This document shows positions 47,301-55,553 of a DNA stretch of 64,000 nt, piece after piece (the stretch's first letter is position 1; each line of letters starts with the position of its first letter). Source of the DNA: Mycobacterium colombiense. GTDB lineage: Bacteria; Actinomycetota; Actinomycetes; Mycobacteriales; Mycobacteriaceae. Location: NCBI RefSeq assembly GCF_001672755.1, contig NZ_LZKI01000033.1, positions 86,858-150,857 of the forward strand. The letters run 5' to 3'. The notes under the pieces are model-generated. The model did no database searches. It saw only the letters and a list, made by a program, of their open reading frames with translations, and was not told the DNA's origin. The position numbers were made by a program, and so were the translations under genes.

Positions 47301-49520
47301 GTTGTCGTCAGCGGCGATCTCGGACAGTGACTCGTAGCCGATGCGCAGTAGCCCCGTCTGCTCCAGGTTAGGCATCGTCACCCGCCAGCCGCGTTGCAGG
47401 TCGGCGTAGAGGCGGTATTCGATGAACTCCTTGAAGGCGCGTTCGGCCGAACTCCGTGCACCGTAGACGGCCTCGGGGTTGGCAGCGTAGTCGGCGAACG
47501 GTATACCCAAGCTCTCGACCACCCGTTCGGCGACACTGTCGTGAAGCAGGGAGTCGGCCTGCACGGCCTTGCTCAATGCGCCGCGCAACTGCGTCATCTG
47601 CACGAAATCATTGAAATGGCCGGCCTGCAAACTGGCGTCCTGGCGATTGTCGACGAAGGTGAGCAACTTACGACTCGACGCGCTCAATTCGTCATCGGGA
47701 ATCGCGTTGAGGGCACGCACAATTGACGTACTGACAACTGAGACAGCCGAGCTCCGACCTTCAGCATCCAGCGTTGCCAGCTTGGCGAAGTCATTGCCGC
47801 GCGCTTGTTCATAAGAGACCTTGCACCGCAGGCAGAAGCGGAAAGGCGCTGGTACGAAAGCCGCTTCGACGCCGCCCGCCGTGACCTCTGCGCCGGTGGT
47901 GTCGACATGGACGCGGCGCGGAAGGTAAGGGCGGCGGCGCTCGAGGACATCACCGTCTGAGAGCCAGGAGTCCGGCAGTCGTCCCTCGGGAACAGGGTCG
48001 ACGGGCCACGGCTGCGGACTGGAGATGTATAGGTAACCATTGGCTTGATCACCGCCGCTGGCGTCTCGGTCGCGCCTCGGTCGGTATGAAACGGCCGACC
48101 CTTCGGTTGATCTGGCGACGACCAGATACTCCTGTCCGCACTCGCGGCAGAAGGCCAATGGCATCAGCAGGTCGCCGGGCCTGTCGGGCACCGTCACCTG
48201 GTACCGCGATGTGATGTGTCGCCGTGCTTCGTCCTCGATCGAGACATACACGGTGTCGCCCTTGGACAAGAACTGGTGCAACCGGAATGCGAACAGCGGC
48301 CTGCCGGTATCGGGGCGCCGCGCCGACGATCCGGCTAGCAGTGTCGCCCGGATCGCCTGCTCGCACTCATCGACGGTGGTTCCGGTATCTGACGCCAGAC
48401 GGGCCGCGGCGTCGCGGACCTTCACCGGCTCTTCGCGGATGATCCGGCCCGTCTCCTTCTCTGCGGCTAGGCCGAACTTAGACTCGATCCACGTCGCCAG
48501 CGGCGAGTTCGCCAATGCCTGGTAGGTGCCGGCGGCTCCCCCTCGACGCACCTCGTGGCGGAGCCCGTCGATGTCGGATGGTTCGCCGTTGGTGGCTCTG
48601 TCCAGCGTCTCCCCGATCACCCGCTCCGGGGTGACTTCCGTACCGAACAGGTTCGATGCGACCTGCGCCACGACTCGCCGCTGGGCGGCGGTCGATCCCT
48701 CGCTGGCCATTGTCGCCGATGTACCGACACACTGAAGATCCGGCGATTGACACGCGTCCCGCACGCGCCGAACCAGCATCGCCACGTCGGCGCCCTGGCG
48801 GCCGCGGTAGGTATGCAGTTCGTCAAGCACGAGGAATTGCAGCCCCCTGGCCGCGTCGACGAGTCTGCGCCGCTCTTCGGGCCGAGTGAGCATCAGCTCC
48901 AACATGACGTAGTTCGTCAGCAGGATGTCGGGCGGGTTACGCAGAATCGCCTCGCGCCGCTCCCCTTCCTCCTGTCCGGTGTACCTGGCGAAGGTCACCG
49001 GCTCGTTGCCTTCGCCATAGCCGAACCGAAGGAACTTCTCCAGTTCGCCGACCTGGCTGTTGGCCAAGGCGTTCATCGGATACACGATGAACGCCTTGAC
49101 GCCGGCCTCACGCGGCTGCGACAGAACCCGGTCGACAATCGGGACGATGTACGCCAGTGACTTGCCGGACCCGGTGCCGGTGGTCAGGACATAACTCTTG
49201 CCCGACCGCGCAGTTTCCACTGCCTCGCGCTGGTGTCGATGCAACGTGATGGTCTGGGCGCCCGGATCGTCGATGTGGTTCTTCGGCCGGAAGATCTTCG
49301 CGCACTCCGCTTGCAGCAGTCCTTCCCGGACCAAATCATCGACCGACCCGCCGGTGGCGAACATCGGGTTGAGCGAGATCCAGGGCTCCGGCCACTGCTT
49401 ACCTTCGGCTAGCTCATCCTGGACGTGCTGGTGGACTCTCGGGTCGAACGGTTCTACCGCGCTCGTGGTGAACGAGCGGTAGTCATCGATCAGTTGTCGA
49501 TGTACCCGAAAGACGTCCAT
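44382..49520 (-). CDS. Giant DEAD-box/DUF1998 helicase (DruE or fused DrmA-DrmB-like)
   Basis: A 1712-aa protein starting at ATG 49520 after AGGGGG; a start 17 codons upstream is less likely. Superfamily 2 motifs: Walker A GTGSGKS (115-121), DELH (233-236), SAT, then LLYCSPTMELGVDIASLN and QRSGRAGRSG. Cysteine pairs (CRECG, CLRC, CESC/CEHC) suggest zinc ribbons. The C-terminal DUF1998 region has CEKACYDCLLSYSNQ. The last 120 residues (SPLEREFLDLLVEHDF, IRADFVYH, LAVFLEEQ) resemble a DUF559/Vsr-type nuclease fold, possibly degenerate. This layout matches DruE or a DrmA plus DrmB fusion. It is the first gene of the operon. Confidence 0.85.
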   Translation of the reverse strand: MDVFRVHRQLIDDYRSFTTSAVEPFDPRVHQHVQDELAEGKQWPEPWISLNPMFATGGSVDDLVREGLLQAECAKIFRPKNHIDDPGAQTITLHRHQREAVETARSGKSYVLTTGTGSGKSLAYIVPIVDRVLSQPREAGVKAFIVYPMNALANSQVGELEKFLRFGYGEGNEPVTFARYTGQEEGERREAILRNPPDILLTNYVMLELMLTRPEERRRLVDAARGLQFLVLDELHTYRGRQGADVAMLVRRVRDACQSPDLQCVGTSATMASEGSTAAQRRVVAQVASNLFGTEVTPERVIGETLDRATNGEPSDIDGLRHEVRRGGAAGTYQALANSPLATWIESKFGLAAEKETGRIIREEPVKVRDAAARLASDTGTTVDECEQAIRATLLAGSSARRPDTGRPLFAFRLHQFLSKGDTVYVSIEDEARRHITSRYQVTVPDRPGDLLMPLAFCRECGQEYLVVARSTEGSAVSYRPRRDRDASGGDQANGYLYISSPQPWPVDPVPEGRLPDSWLSDGDVLERRRPYLPRRVHVDTTGAEVTAGGVEAAFVPAPFRFCLRCKVSYEQARGNDFAKLATLDAEGRSSAVSVVSTSIVRALNAIPDDELSASSRKLLTFVDNRQDASLQAGHFNDFVQMTQLRGALSKAVQADSLLHDSVAERVVESLGIPFADYAANPEAVYGARSSAERAFKEFIEYRLYADLQRGWRVTMPNLEQTGLLRIGYESLSEIAADDNLWSSTYRPLRDAAAGRREELCRIVLDEFRRELAVDVECLTDDGFDRLKRQSDQHLRGLWSIPPREPRPQPGVVSTQSGAPGRPRSEVRLTGRSALGRFIREASGLTLSGDPLDIADAQKVIEDILATLARAGLLTHVDIPRTAGPNYRLKASAVIWTAGDGSSGAPDPLRKGFDPDQGTRVNPFFLSLYRNIAPQLGGMYAREHTAQVSATDREDREKDFRQGILKLLYCSPTMELGVDIASLNAVAMRNVPPTPANYAQRSGRAGRSGQPALVTTYCATGNAHDQYYFRRSADMVAGAVAPPRLDLTNEALLASHLHALWLSETGANLRSRMPELLDITQADMPVTSDLLKALANPDAARRATERARQLIGPLQDELHATAWWHDEWSDSVIAGAAEGFDRACDRWRQLYQSALDDQQEQNRIVLDSAVNRRARDAAEARRREAEGQLRLLRNEDTDRMHSDFYTYRYFASEGFLPGYSFPRLPLAAYIPGVRASAGRGDGGDYLQRPRFLAISEFGPGAIIYHEGARYVVKRVQVPMTAGGIGTVETQDAFRCESCGYHHVRRPGLDMCEHCGAALTSLQYGLMRMQTVFTRRRERISSDEEERRRAGFELHTSYRFSQHGPRTGRLDAKFESANGSDTLAELSYGDTATVRVTNVGRRRRKRPNELGYWLDTVKGEWLSEKDAADTTPQDDALEDAADAPTKSKVIPYVEDTRNILVLRLARPVSEETAVSLRYALERGIEAQFQLEDSELSSEALPDPESRARMLFTESAEGGAGVLRRLHSEHDALAAAARKALDIAHFKADGTDSGSAEGSRERCEKACYDCLLSYSNQTDHLLIDRHAVRDLLMALADGAASPKVETAGSDRIEQLRGLIESPLEREFLDLLVEHDFALPDGIREVIGANGIRADFVYHAEGAGLAVFLEEQTPADVADVEEQLMDIGWSALRLRAGDDWVSSMRKHTYAFGEGR

Positions 49521-49716
49521 CGTCCCCCTGTTGATCGATGACGGGTTCCACGCTAAGCCGGTCGTAGGCACTGAGGCCAGCGCTGGTTAGGCGCATCTGC
49601 GGCCTCGCCCAGTGGTCAGTCCCCCGATGGAACATACCGGTGATACGCGACTGTTCGCGGGCTGTTCACCGCACCAAATCACCTGGCCCCAACGTCACTA
49701 AACTCGGAAGATCGGG

Positions 49717-50286
49717 TCAGGCCGGACAGGGAACGTCGCTGGCGAGGTAGCGATAGACAGTGGCCCGAGAGACGCCGAGCATCTTCGCTATGTCGGTGGC
49801 CGCCACTCCCTTCTCCCGGAGGTCGCGCGCCTTGGTCGCGGTGGCGTCATCGACGATTCGGGGGCGACCACCCTTGCGTCCGTTGGCTGCGGCTGCTGCT
49901 AGTCCCGCACGCGTGCGCTCAATCATGGTGTCGCGTTCGAGTTGGGCGAACGCGGCCATGATCGTCAGCATCGCCTTGCCCATCGCACCCTCGGTGTGAA
50001 GGCCTTCCGTGATACTGCGAAATCCGATGCCTCGTGACGTCAACGCGTCTACGACGGCGAGAACATGTTGGGTATTGCGTCCGAGCCGGTCGAGCTTCCA
50101 CACCGTGAGGACGTCACCTTCTCGCAAGTGGTCGAGGCACTTCTCAAGACCGGGTCGGTCGGCGGTGGAACCGCTGACGCCCTGATCGCGGAACACGCGC
50201 TCGACACCTGCCTCACGGAGTGCGTCCAGCTGCAGCGCCATGTTCTGGTCGGCGGTCGAGACCCTCGCATACCCGATTACTGCCAT
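49717..50286 (-). CDS. Serine recombinase (resolvase/invertase family)
   Basis: A 189-aa protein starting at ATG 50286 with GGAG upstream. The catalytic domain opens with MAVIGYARVSTADQN (nucleophile Ser10) and contains VWKLDRLGRNTQHVL and the E-helix region GKAMLTIMAAFAQLERD. The C-terminal part is a Hin-type helix-turn-helix (GVAATDIAKMLGVSRATVYRYL). This is a small Tn3-type resolvase or invertase, not a large serine integrase. Its target may be the repeats just upstream of its start. It lies 196 bp upstream of the helicase operon in the same direction. Confidence 0.92.
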   Translation of the reverse strand: MAVIGYARVSTADQNMALQLDALREAGVERVFRDQGVSGSTADRPGLEKCLDHLREGDVLTVWKLDRLGRNTQHVLAVVDALTSRGIGFRSITEGLHTEGAMGKAMLTIMAAFAQLERDTMIERTRAGLAAAAANGRKGGRPRIVDDATATKARDLREKGVAATDIAKMLGVSRATVYRYLASDVPCPA

Positions 50287-50320
50287 GGCGGCTCCTAGTC
50301 GCATAAACCCATCGGTTCCC

Positions 50321-50360
50321 TGGTTTTGAGAATAGTGGTTTTGAGACGGGTTTTCAAGAC
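50321..50360. promoter_or_regulatory. Candidate res site, iterated TGGTTTTGAGA
   Basis: TGGTTTTGAGA occurs at 50321-50331 and again at 50336-50346 (15-bp period), followed by a weaker copy (GTTTTCAAGAC, ending 50360). They lie just upstream of the resolvase start, where resolvase genes commonly keep their own recombination and operator site. A related CCATCGTTTT-GAGAC motif is at 50427-50442 and 52310-52325. Confidence 0.45.
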
Positions 50361-50520
50361 AGGCGGCCAGCTGCGTCGCGGCTGGTGGCGTATCGGCGGT
50401 GCCGAGCGTGTCTCACTCTCAACAACCCATCGTTTTAGAGACGGCTCAACTCATGACGAAGTGCGACGAGCCGCGCGGTGGGCCGTTCCGATGCTAGCGG
50501 CGACGCGCGAGCCGTAGTAC

Positions 50521-50538
50521 GATGTCAAGCAGATGTCA
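50521..50538 (+). promoter_or_regulatory. Possible antitoxin operator, two GATGTCA copies
   Basis: GATGTCA at 50521-50527 and 50532-50538 are spaced 11 bp, one helical turn, directly before the ribosome-binding site of the Phd-like gene. Phd/YefM proteins repress their own promoters, so autoregulation here is plausible. Confidence 0.35.
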
Positions 50539-50555
50539 GACAAGGAGATGGAGTG

Positions 50556-51332
50556 ATGGCCTCAGTTGGCGTTCGCGCCCTTCTAAGGGACGCGGCAGCA
50601 ATATTTGAGCGCATTGAGCATGACCAAAAGCCTGTGCTAATCACGCGACGCGGGCGACCTTTCGCAGCTCTGGTGCCGGTAGACCCCGAGCATGCGGAGG
50701 CGCTGATCCTCTCATACTCACCAGAAATCGCGGAGAGCCGTCGCCTGGCTGAAAATGCCCGAAACGAGGGAAGGACTATCCCTCTGGAGGTCGCCCTCGC
50801 CAGCCTGGATGCTGAAGATACTCCCGCATCAGAAGTCCGACAGACGTGTTCTGATCCTGTTGAGCTAGGTGACGCGGAGGAGGATCCGTTTCCTGGACTC
50901 GTTCAACTGGTAGGCGCAGATGAAATCGATCGGCAAGTGCAGCAAATCACGAAAGATGTATTGCAAACGGCAGTCGATACGCGCCTCGTTTCACTGGATG
51001 AGCGGCGTGTCTTAGAGCCAAAGGTGGCATGCATGAACGAGCGCATGCTTAAGTTGCAATTAGGTCACGTGCTGAAACGACATTTGTTGACCGCAATTTG
51101 TGGCAGTGCGGCGGGTTTTGGCGCGATAATCGCATTATCTCCAGACCGTCTACTCACAAAAGCAGTTACGGATGCGGCTCTGGGCGAGGCCGCTACTCTG
51201 GTGGATTCTATAGTTGGGGGCAATGTTGCTGCGGTGAGTAAGCGCAAAGGGAAACTATCGCCGGATCTTTTTGAGGCATCGATGGAAGCAAGCGTCATTG
51301 CGCTTGAGCAATCCGATAAATCCCTAATCTAG
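50556..51332 (+). CDS. Phd/YefM-like protein with long C-terminal extension
   Basis: A 258-aa protein starting at ATG 50556 with AAGGAG upstream. Residues 1-50 (VRALLRDAAAIFERIEHDQK, then TRRGRPFAALVPVD) match the DNA-binding fold of Phd/YefM antitoxins. The remaining 200 residues are far longer than normal antitoxins and include one hydrophobic segment near residue 180 (LLTAICGSAAGFGAIIAL). No RelE, Doc or PIN toxin follows directly. The next genes, on the other strand, are a membrane and a soluble protein. A repressor or antitoxin fused to an unknown domain is the safest reading. Confidence 0.75.
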   Translation: MASVGVRALLRDAAAIFERIEHDQKPVLITRRGRPFAALVPVDPEHAEALILSYSPEIAESRRLAENARNEGRTIPLEVALASLDAEDTPASEVRQTCSDPVELGDAEEDPFPGLVQLVGADEIDRQVQQITKDVLQTAVDTRLVSLDERRVLEPKVACMNERMLKLQLGHVLKRHLLTAICGSAAGFGAIIALSPDRLLTKAVTDAALGEAATLVDSIVGGNVAAVSKRKGKLSPDLFEASMEASVIALEQSDKSLI

Positions 51333-51354
51333 GTTGCAGCAGGCCGCAGGTATC

Positions 51355-51813
51355 CTATTGTTTCCCGCCGCCTGCAGGAGGCGGGGAACCCAGCCTTTGC
51401 GCGAGTATGCTGTGCGCATCATCGCGCTGAATACTGACGTTTTGGACGCCTAATCGGGTTATAGCGAGAACCGCGCCGACAACAGCGCCGACAGTTGTAG
51501 AAAGTAATAATTGGGACAAGCAGTCCGAGCCGCCACTAAGGATTCCAGCCAGGGAGGCGACGACGCCAACGAGAATATACCAAAAGGTAACGTCTCCCAA
51601 AAGCTGACGAATTCTTAGGCTAAAGAGCGGAGATACGACAGTCAGAAGAGCAAGCGCCACCATAAACGTGCCAAGGAGCAGTGTGCAAGTGGAAAAGAAA
51701 AGAGAAATATCCGCCGTCTTGGAAAAATCGATATGAGGAGTCAATAATAAATAACATACGACGCCAGCTGCTGGCGTAATAGACCATCGCAACACACCGT
51801 TGGTGCGATTCAC
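51355..51813 (-). CDS. Four-helix membrane protein of unknown function
   Basis: A 152-aa protein with four hydrophobic segments (about 15-26, 38-66, 75-95 and 103-122) and a short soluble tail (QRDDAHSILAQRLGS). No family is recognised. Its start overlaps the stop of the upstream 116-aa gene by 4 bp (ATGA), so the two are coupled. It converges on the Phd-like gene with 22 bp between stops. Small membrane proteins beside soluble partners are common in abortive-infection modules, but that is only a suggestion here. Confidence 0.65.
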   Translation of the reverse strand: MNRTNGVLRWSITPAAGVVCYLLLTPHIDFSKTADISLFFSTCTLLLGTFMVALALLTVVSPLFSLRIRQLLGDVTFWYILVGVVASLAGILSGGSDCLSQLLLSTTVGAVVGAVLAITRLGVQNVSIQRDDAHSILAQRLGSPPPAGGGKQ

Positions 51814-52160
51814 TCAGGCATCTCGAATCTATTGAAGAACCTGTGGAAGTCGCGCTTTCGAAGGATTCTCACAACTTTCAGCACTCCAACTCCGTCTATC
51901 CGCAAGTCCCATAGTGCCTTCGGGCCGGGATCCCACTGGCAGACCGCGACGTCAAGTCCGAGAGGCACCGCTATCCAAGCACCTTCGCGACCGGCAGGAC
52001 AGTGCATTGGTTGCGCTTCACTTAAGAAGTCCTCCGTCAGAGATTGAAGCCTACGGAGCCGTCCTTTGCAGTCAACCACAAGGTCGCGGCACAGCGCCGA
52101 CGGTTGGCCGTCCGGGTCGCTTTTAACCAACTCAACAGTGAAACGCTTAGGCCTCACCAT
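51810..52160 (-). CDS. Small soluble protein of unknown function
   Basis: A 116-aa protein (MVRPKRFTVELVKSDPDGQP at the start, then LRIDGVGVLKVVRILRKRDF near the end) with mixed alpha/beta character and no family I recognise. It is coupled to the following membrane-protein gene by a 4-bp overlap. The 291 bp upstream (52161-52451) hold no gene I can support, only a copy of the CCATCGTTTT-GAGAC motif. Confidence 0.6.
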   Translation of the reverse strand: MVRPKRFTVELVKSDPDGQPSALCRDLVVDCKGRLRRLQSLTEDFLSEAQPMHCPAGREGAWIAVPLGLDVAVCQWDPGPKALWDLRIDGVGVLKVVRILRKRDFHRFFNRFEMPE

Positions 52161-52451
52161 CGCTGTCCTATGACCCCCCTGATCAGACTTTGCCTAGCCC
52201 GCCCGATGTGACGGAGCTTACAGTAATCGGCGCATGCGTTCGCCAGATACGCGACTTGGCTACGTGCTAGCGGAGATAGAGTGCCGACAGAGGACGGTCC
52301 TCCAAGGATCCATCGTTTTCGAGACAGAGCACAGGGGTATGACCGACGCGCTTGCACGCCGATGACAACCTAGTCGTGCACCGGTCGTGACCGACCCGGA
52401 CTGACCGAAGATCAAGGCCGACTTGTCGGCCATCTCTGCGAACATGGCCTG

Positions 52452-54860
52452 GTGGAATTCATAGCCGGATCAACCGACCTGCGCATCACGGCGGGATCTT
52501 TCGAAGACCTCCTGAAAATGGGCTCGTTCGACTCGATCGAGGACCTCCAAGCAGCTTTCAAATCGAGGGTACGACAAGAGGTGGCCGCTCTCGTGGGACA
52601 AATGGCCGCAGCGGACGCATTCGACCTCATCGAACTAATGAGGCTACGTGAAGTGCCCATTTCACCGGTATTGGGACTGGAACCGGACTTCGAAGGCAGC
52701 GGTGCGGCGTTAGAGATGATTGTTCTGATTCTTACCTGTCGAGCGTGTCGCCTGGCGGTGGACCCGAATCCGGTCGATGCCCCGCATCCCCACGAATTAA
52801 TACCAGCGCTGCACGACGCCGCAATGCGCCTGCTTCAGTTGACAACCTTTTACGTAATGGCGAGTGCTCGCTTTTCCGACGAGCCACTCGCCGCGCTGGC
52901 TGCCGAGTACCAAGCCAACGTGGTCAATGTCCGAACGATGCAGTATCCACACCTGCAGGATCAGCAGAACGCCGCCCTCCTCAACAGCGACCGTTTACGC
53001 GACGTCGTCGAGACGGCGCTTGGCTTCAGCTACGAGCAGTTCGTTCAAGCGCGTGATGCGATCGCAGATCTTTACAGCGACCGGTTCATGGCTCTCCGGG
53101 ACGAGACTGCTGCAATCGTTGAGGAGTACGGAACGCCTGACGCGGTCCCGCCAGATGTCGGAGAGCGATTCGGCGAGGCCATGATCCAGATGATGTTCCT
53201 ACCCGGCGAGAGGGCTCACTTCACCACTGGTGATCTCACTGACCGCGTGGACTACGACGCCGAGGTTCTTCAGCGAATCCTCAATGCCTTCAGCATCAAA
53301 TTCAACGAGCGCGACCCAGGAGATGCAGTCATCGCCTTCCTACGAGGCGACAACCCCTTTCGAACGGCTGGCTTAGTTACTGACGGCCAGGGCAACTATG
53401 TGATCGCCGGTAACCCAATTGGTGTCGATGCTCTTCGATACATCGTTGAAGAGGCTTTGAAGGACGGTCCCAGATGGAACGCCTACGACAAAGCGCGAAC
53501 CGCGTTCAGCGAGGGGCTCGCGATCCACGAGATCGAAACACTTCTGCAGACCGAGGCCCAGTACCGGGGGCTAAGGTACTTCGCCCCGAAGGAGGGTGTC
53601 GACACAAGCGACTTGGGTTCCGGTTGCACCAACCTGACGAAAGTTGCGAAGGAGACGGAGTGCGACGGGCTGTTCATCATCGACGATCTCGCATTGTGCG
53701 TCGAGGTCAAGGGACGTAGCGTTGCCGACCAGGCCCGACGCGGCGATGTCCGCCGACTGGCGCGGGAACTTGCCAATATTGTTGGATCCGCAGCGACCCA
53801 AGCACGTCGGCTCGAGAAACTTATCGAGGAGAACGGCGGCATCTGGCTGGCCGACCGCACCTGGCTTGACCTCGACTTCGTTCGCGAGGTTCGGTCCATC
53901 GCTGTGTGTCTTGATGACATCGGTCCGCTGGCTATCGCGATGGATGATCTGCGCCGAGCCGGCATTCTTAACGATGACAAGTTGCCTTGGATCACCTCTC
54001 TGCACGACCTGTCCGTGATCGCCCAGGTCGTGGATCGGCCCGCCGAGTTTCTCTTGTATGTGAGGCGGCGATCAGATTCAGGGGTCGCGAAACTGTACCG
54101 TGCGACCGATGAACTTGACCTTTTCATGTTGTTCCTAAGCGACGATCATCTCTACACCGAACCGGATCCCGATCAAGTCGCCTCGGATCATCCAATGACA
54201 CCCAAGCCAACGAAAGCCGCTCGCCGACGCTTCAGACGTTCGCAGAATCCCACGCGCGTTTTGACCCACACCAACCCACTGGACGCATGGATGTACCAAG
54301 AAGACGGATCCAGTCCATTCCCGGCCGAGAAACCAGCATTCGCGTCGAACCCGTTCATTCTCAAGCTGGTTGACGGCCTGACGACTCGGCGGCCGCGCGG
54401 ATGGCTGCGAGTTACAGCTGACTTGCTGGCGGCCTCTGGGGAATCACAGGCTAACCTCGAGCGTGCCACTAAGTCCGTCCTCAATTTGACTCGGCGGGAT
54501 CACCAAAGCCACACCGCGATGCAAGCATTCGCGGGCCTCTGGGGACTACCTGTGATCATCGTGGGGTCATGCCCACTCGGAACTCCCCCGGCGAAGGCGA
54601 TCGAAAATCTGTCGACTTACGCGAAAGCGAAGAAGTACCAGTTGAAGTCGGATCGAGCGGTATGTATTTCGTTCGACGAGGCAGGTGAAGTATGTGACGT
54701 CGCGTACCATAACGATCGTATCGTCGACGATCCCGAGATGGAGAAGCTCGTAGAGCGACTTCAACTCCAACCACCTCGGCAGCAGTCAAGGCCGCGGCCG
54801 AGAAAGCCCCGGAAGTCAAAACCGACTCAACGACGTCGAAATACACGAAAGCGCCGATGA
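52452..54860 (+). CDS. 802-aa protein with PD-(D/E)XK-type nuclease signature
   Basis: Not a family I recognise as a whole. The start is a GTG at 52452; an ATG 22 codons later is an alternative. A helical N-terminal half (about 1-350) is followed by a core with ETECDGLFIIDDLALCVEVK (401-420), where Asp405, Glu418 and Lys420 fit a PD-(D/E)XK nuclease, and a later TQARRLEKL helix. The C-terminal tail (from about 770) is strongly basic (RPRPRKPRKSK). DNA cleavage is inferred from the motif and basic tail. It stands alone beside the Phd-like cluster in the same element. Confidence 0.75.
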   Translation: MEFIAGSTDLRITAGSFEDLLKMGSFDSIEDLQAAFKSRVRQEVAALVGQMAAADAFDLIELMRLREVPISPVLGLEPDFEGSGAALEMIVLILTCRACRLAVDPNPVDAPHPHELIPALHDAAMRLLQLTTFYVMASARFSDEPLAALAAEYQANVVNVRTMQYPHLQDQQNAALLNSDRLRDVVETALGFSYEQFVQARDAIADLYSDRFMALRDETAAIVEEYGTPDAVPPDVGERFGEAMIQMMFLPGERAHFTTGDLTDRVDYDAEVLQRILNAFSIKFNERDPGDAVIAFLRGDNPFRTAGLVTDGQGNYVIAGNPIGVDALRYIVEEALKDGPRWNAYDKARTAFSEGLAIHEIETLLQTEAQYRGLRYFAPKEGVDTSDLGSGCTNLTKVAKETECDGLFIIDDLALCVEVKGRSVADQARRGDVRRLARELANIVGSAATQARRLEKLIEENGGIWLADRTWLDLDFVREVRSIAVCLDDIGPLAIAMDDLRRAGILNDDKLPWITSLHDLSVIAQVVDRPAEFLLYVRRRSDSGVAKLYRATDELDLFMLFLSDDHLYTEPDPDQVASDHPMTPKPTKAARRRFRRSQNPTRVLTHTNPLDAWMYQEDGSSPFPAEKPAFASNPFILKLVDGLTTRRPRGWLRVTADLLAASGESQANLERATKSVLNLTRRDHQSHTAMQAFAGLWGLPVIIVGSCPLGTPPAKAIENLSTYAKAKKYQLKSDRAVCISFDEAGEVCDVAYHNDRIVDDPEMEKLVERLQLQPPRQQSRPRPRKPRKSKPTQRRRNTRKRR

Positions 54861-55118
54861 CAGCCAGATCGTTTTGCAGGGCGCTTCCGGGGGTGGGTCA
54901 TGACTGCTGTCGCGGGTAAAGGTGGTCCAAGTGGGCCGATTGTCGTTTCGATCGACTCTTGCCCCAGCTGCTGTGATAACGCTGATTCCAGCTGATGGCC
55001 CACCAATGCAACGCCGACAACTGAGTTTTCGCTTGAAAACGCTTGACGAAGGAGCAGCTTGCGACGTGCGATCATCGTGGGCGTTGTCCGAGGGCGCGGA
55101 TGATCCGCCGGTGTGGTG

Positions 55119-55553
55119 CTATTGCAATTCAATTGCGTCGAGTTGGCCGATGCTGCGGCGGTAGTCGGCGCGAGAGCCGGCTTCGATTGTCTCCAGGATG
55201 ACTTGATAAGGCTTGGGCGGTCCCACCTCTACTTCGACGGCGTTCTTCGCGGCCAGTCCCGCCCGATCGAGTGCGTCTCGAATCGCCGCGAGTTTGACCG
55301 AATCAGCCACGTTGTCGTCGGTTGCCATCTTCAACAGTTCGCACGCCATCCGATCGGCTGCTTCCTCGATCCGTTGCCGCGCTTTGCGTTTCACCTGCGG
55401 CGCCTTGGCGCCGTGGAAGTCGCAGACGTTCGTTCCGTGGCGCGCGGCGTTCTTGCACTGGTCGCCGTTCTTCCTGTGCGCGGTGCATCGCCGCTCCGGA
55501 TGGGCACTGCGTTCCCACCGGTCGATAGGTCGGGATCTCGATAGGTCAGTCAT
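55119..55553 (-). CDS. Zinc-finger phage protein, terminase-small-subunit-associated type
   Basis: A 144-aa protein with the N-terminal cysteine-histidine cluster RCTAHRKNGDQCKN, then VCDFHGAKAPQVKRKARQR, found in many actinophage and prophage genes next to terminases, followed by a helical part (EEAADRMACELLKMATDD). It is the only packaging-associated remnant in the element. In a satellite, such a protein could redirect helper-phage packaging; here that is inference. The 258 bp before it (54861-55118) show no gene. Confidence 0.7.
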   Translation of the reverse strand: MTDLSRSRPIDRWERSAHPERRCTAHRKNGDQCKNAARHGTNVCDFHGAKAPQVKRKARQRIEEAADRMACELLKMATDDNVADSVKLAAIRDALDRAGLAAKNAVEVEVGPPKPYQVILETIEAGSRADYRRSIGQLDAIELQ

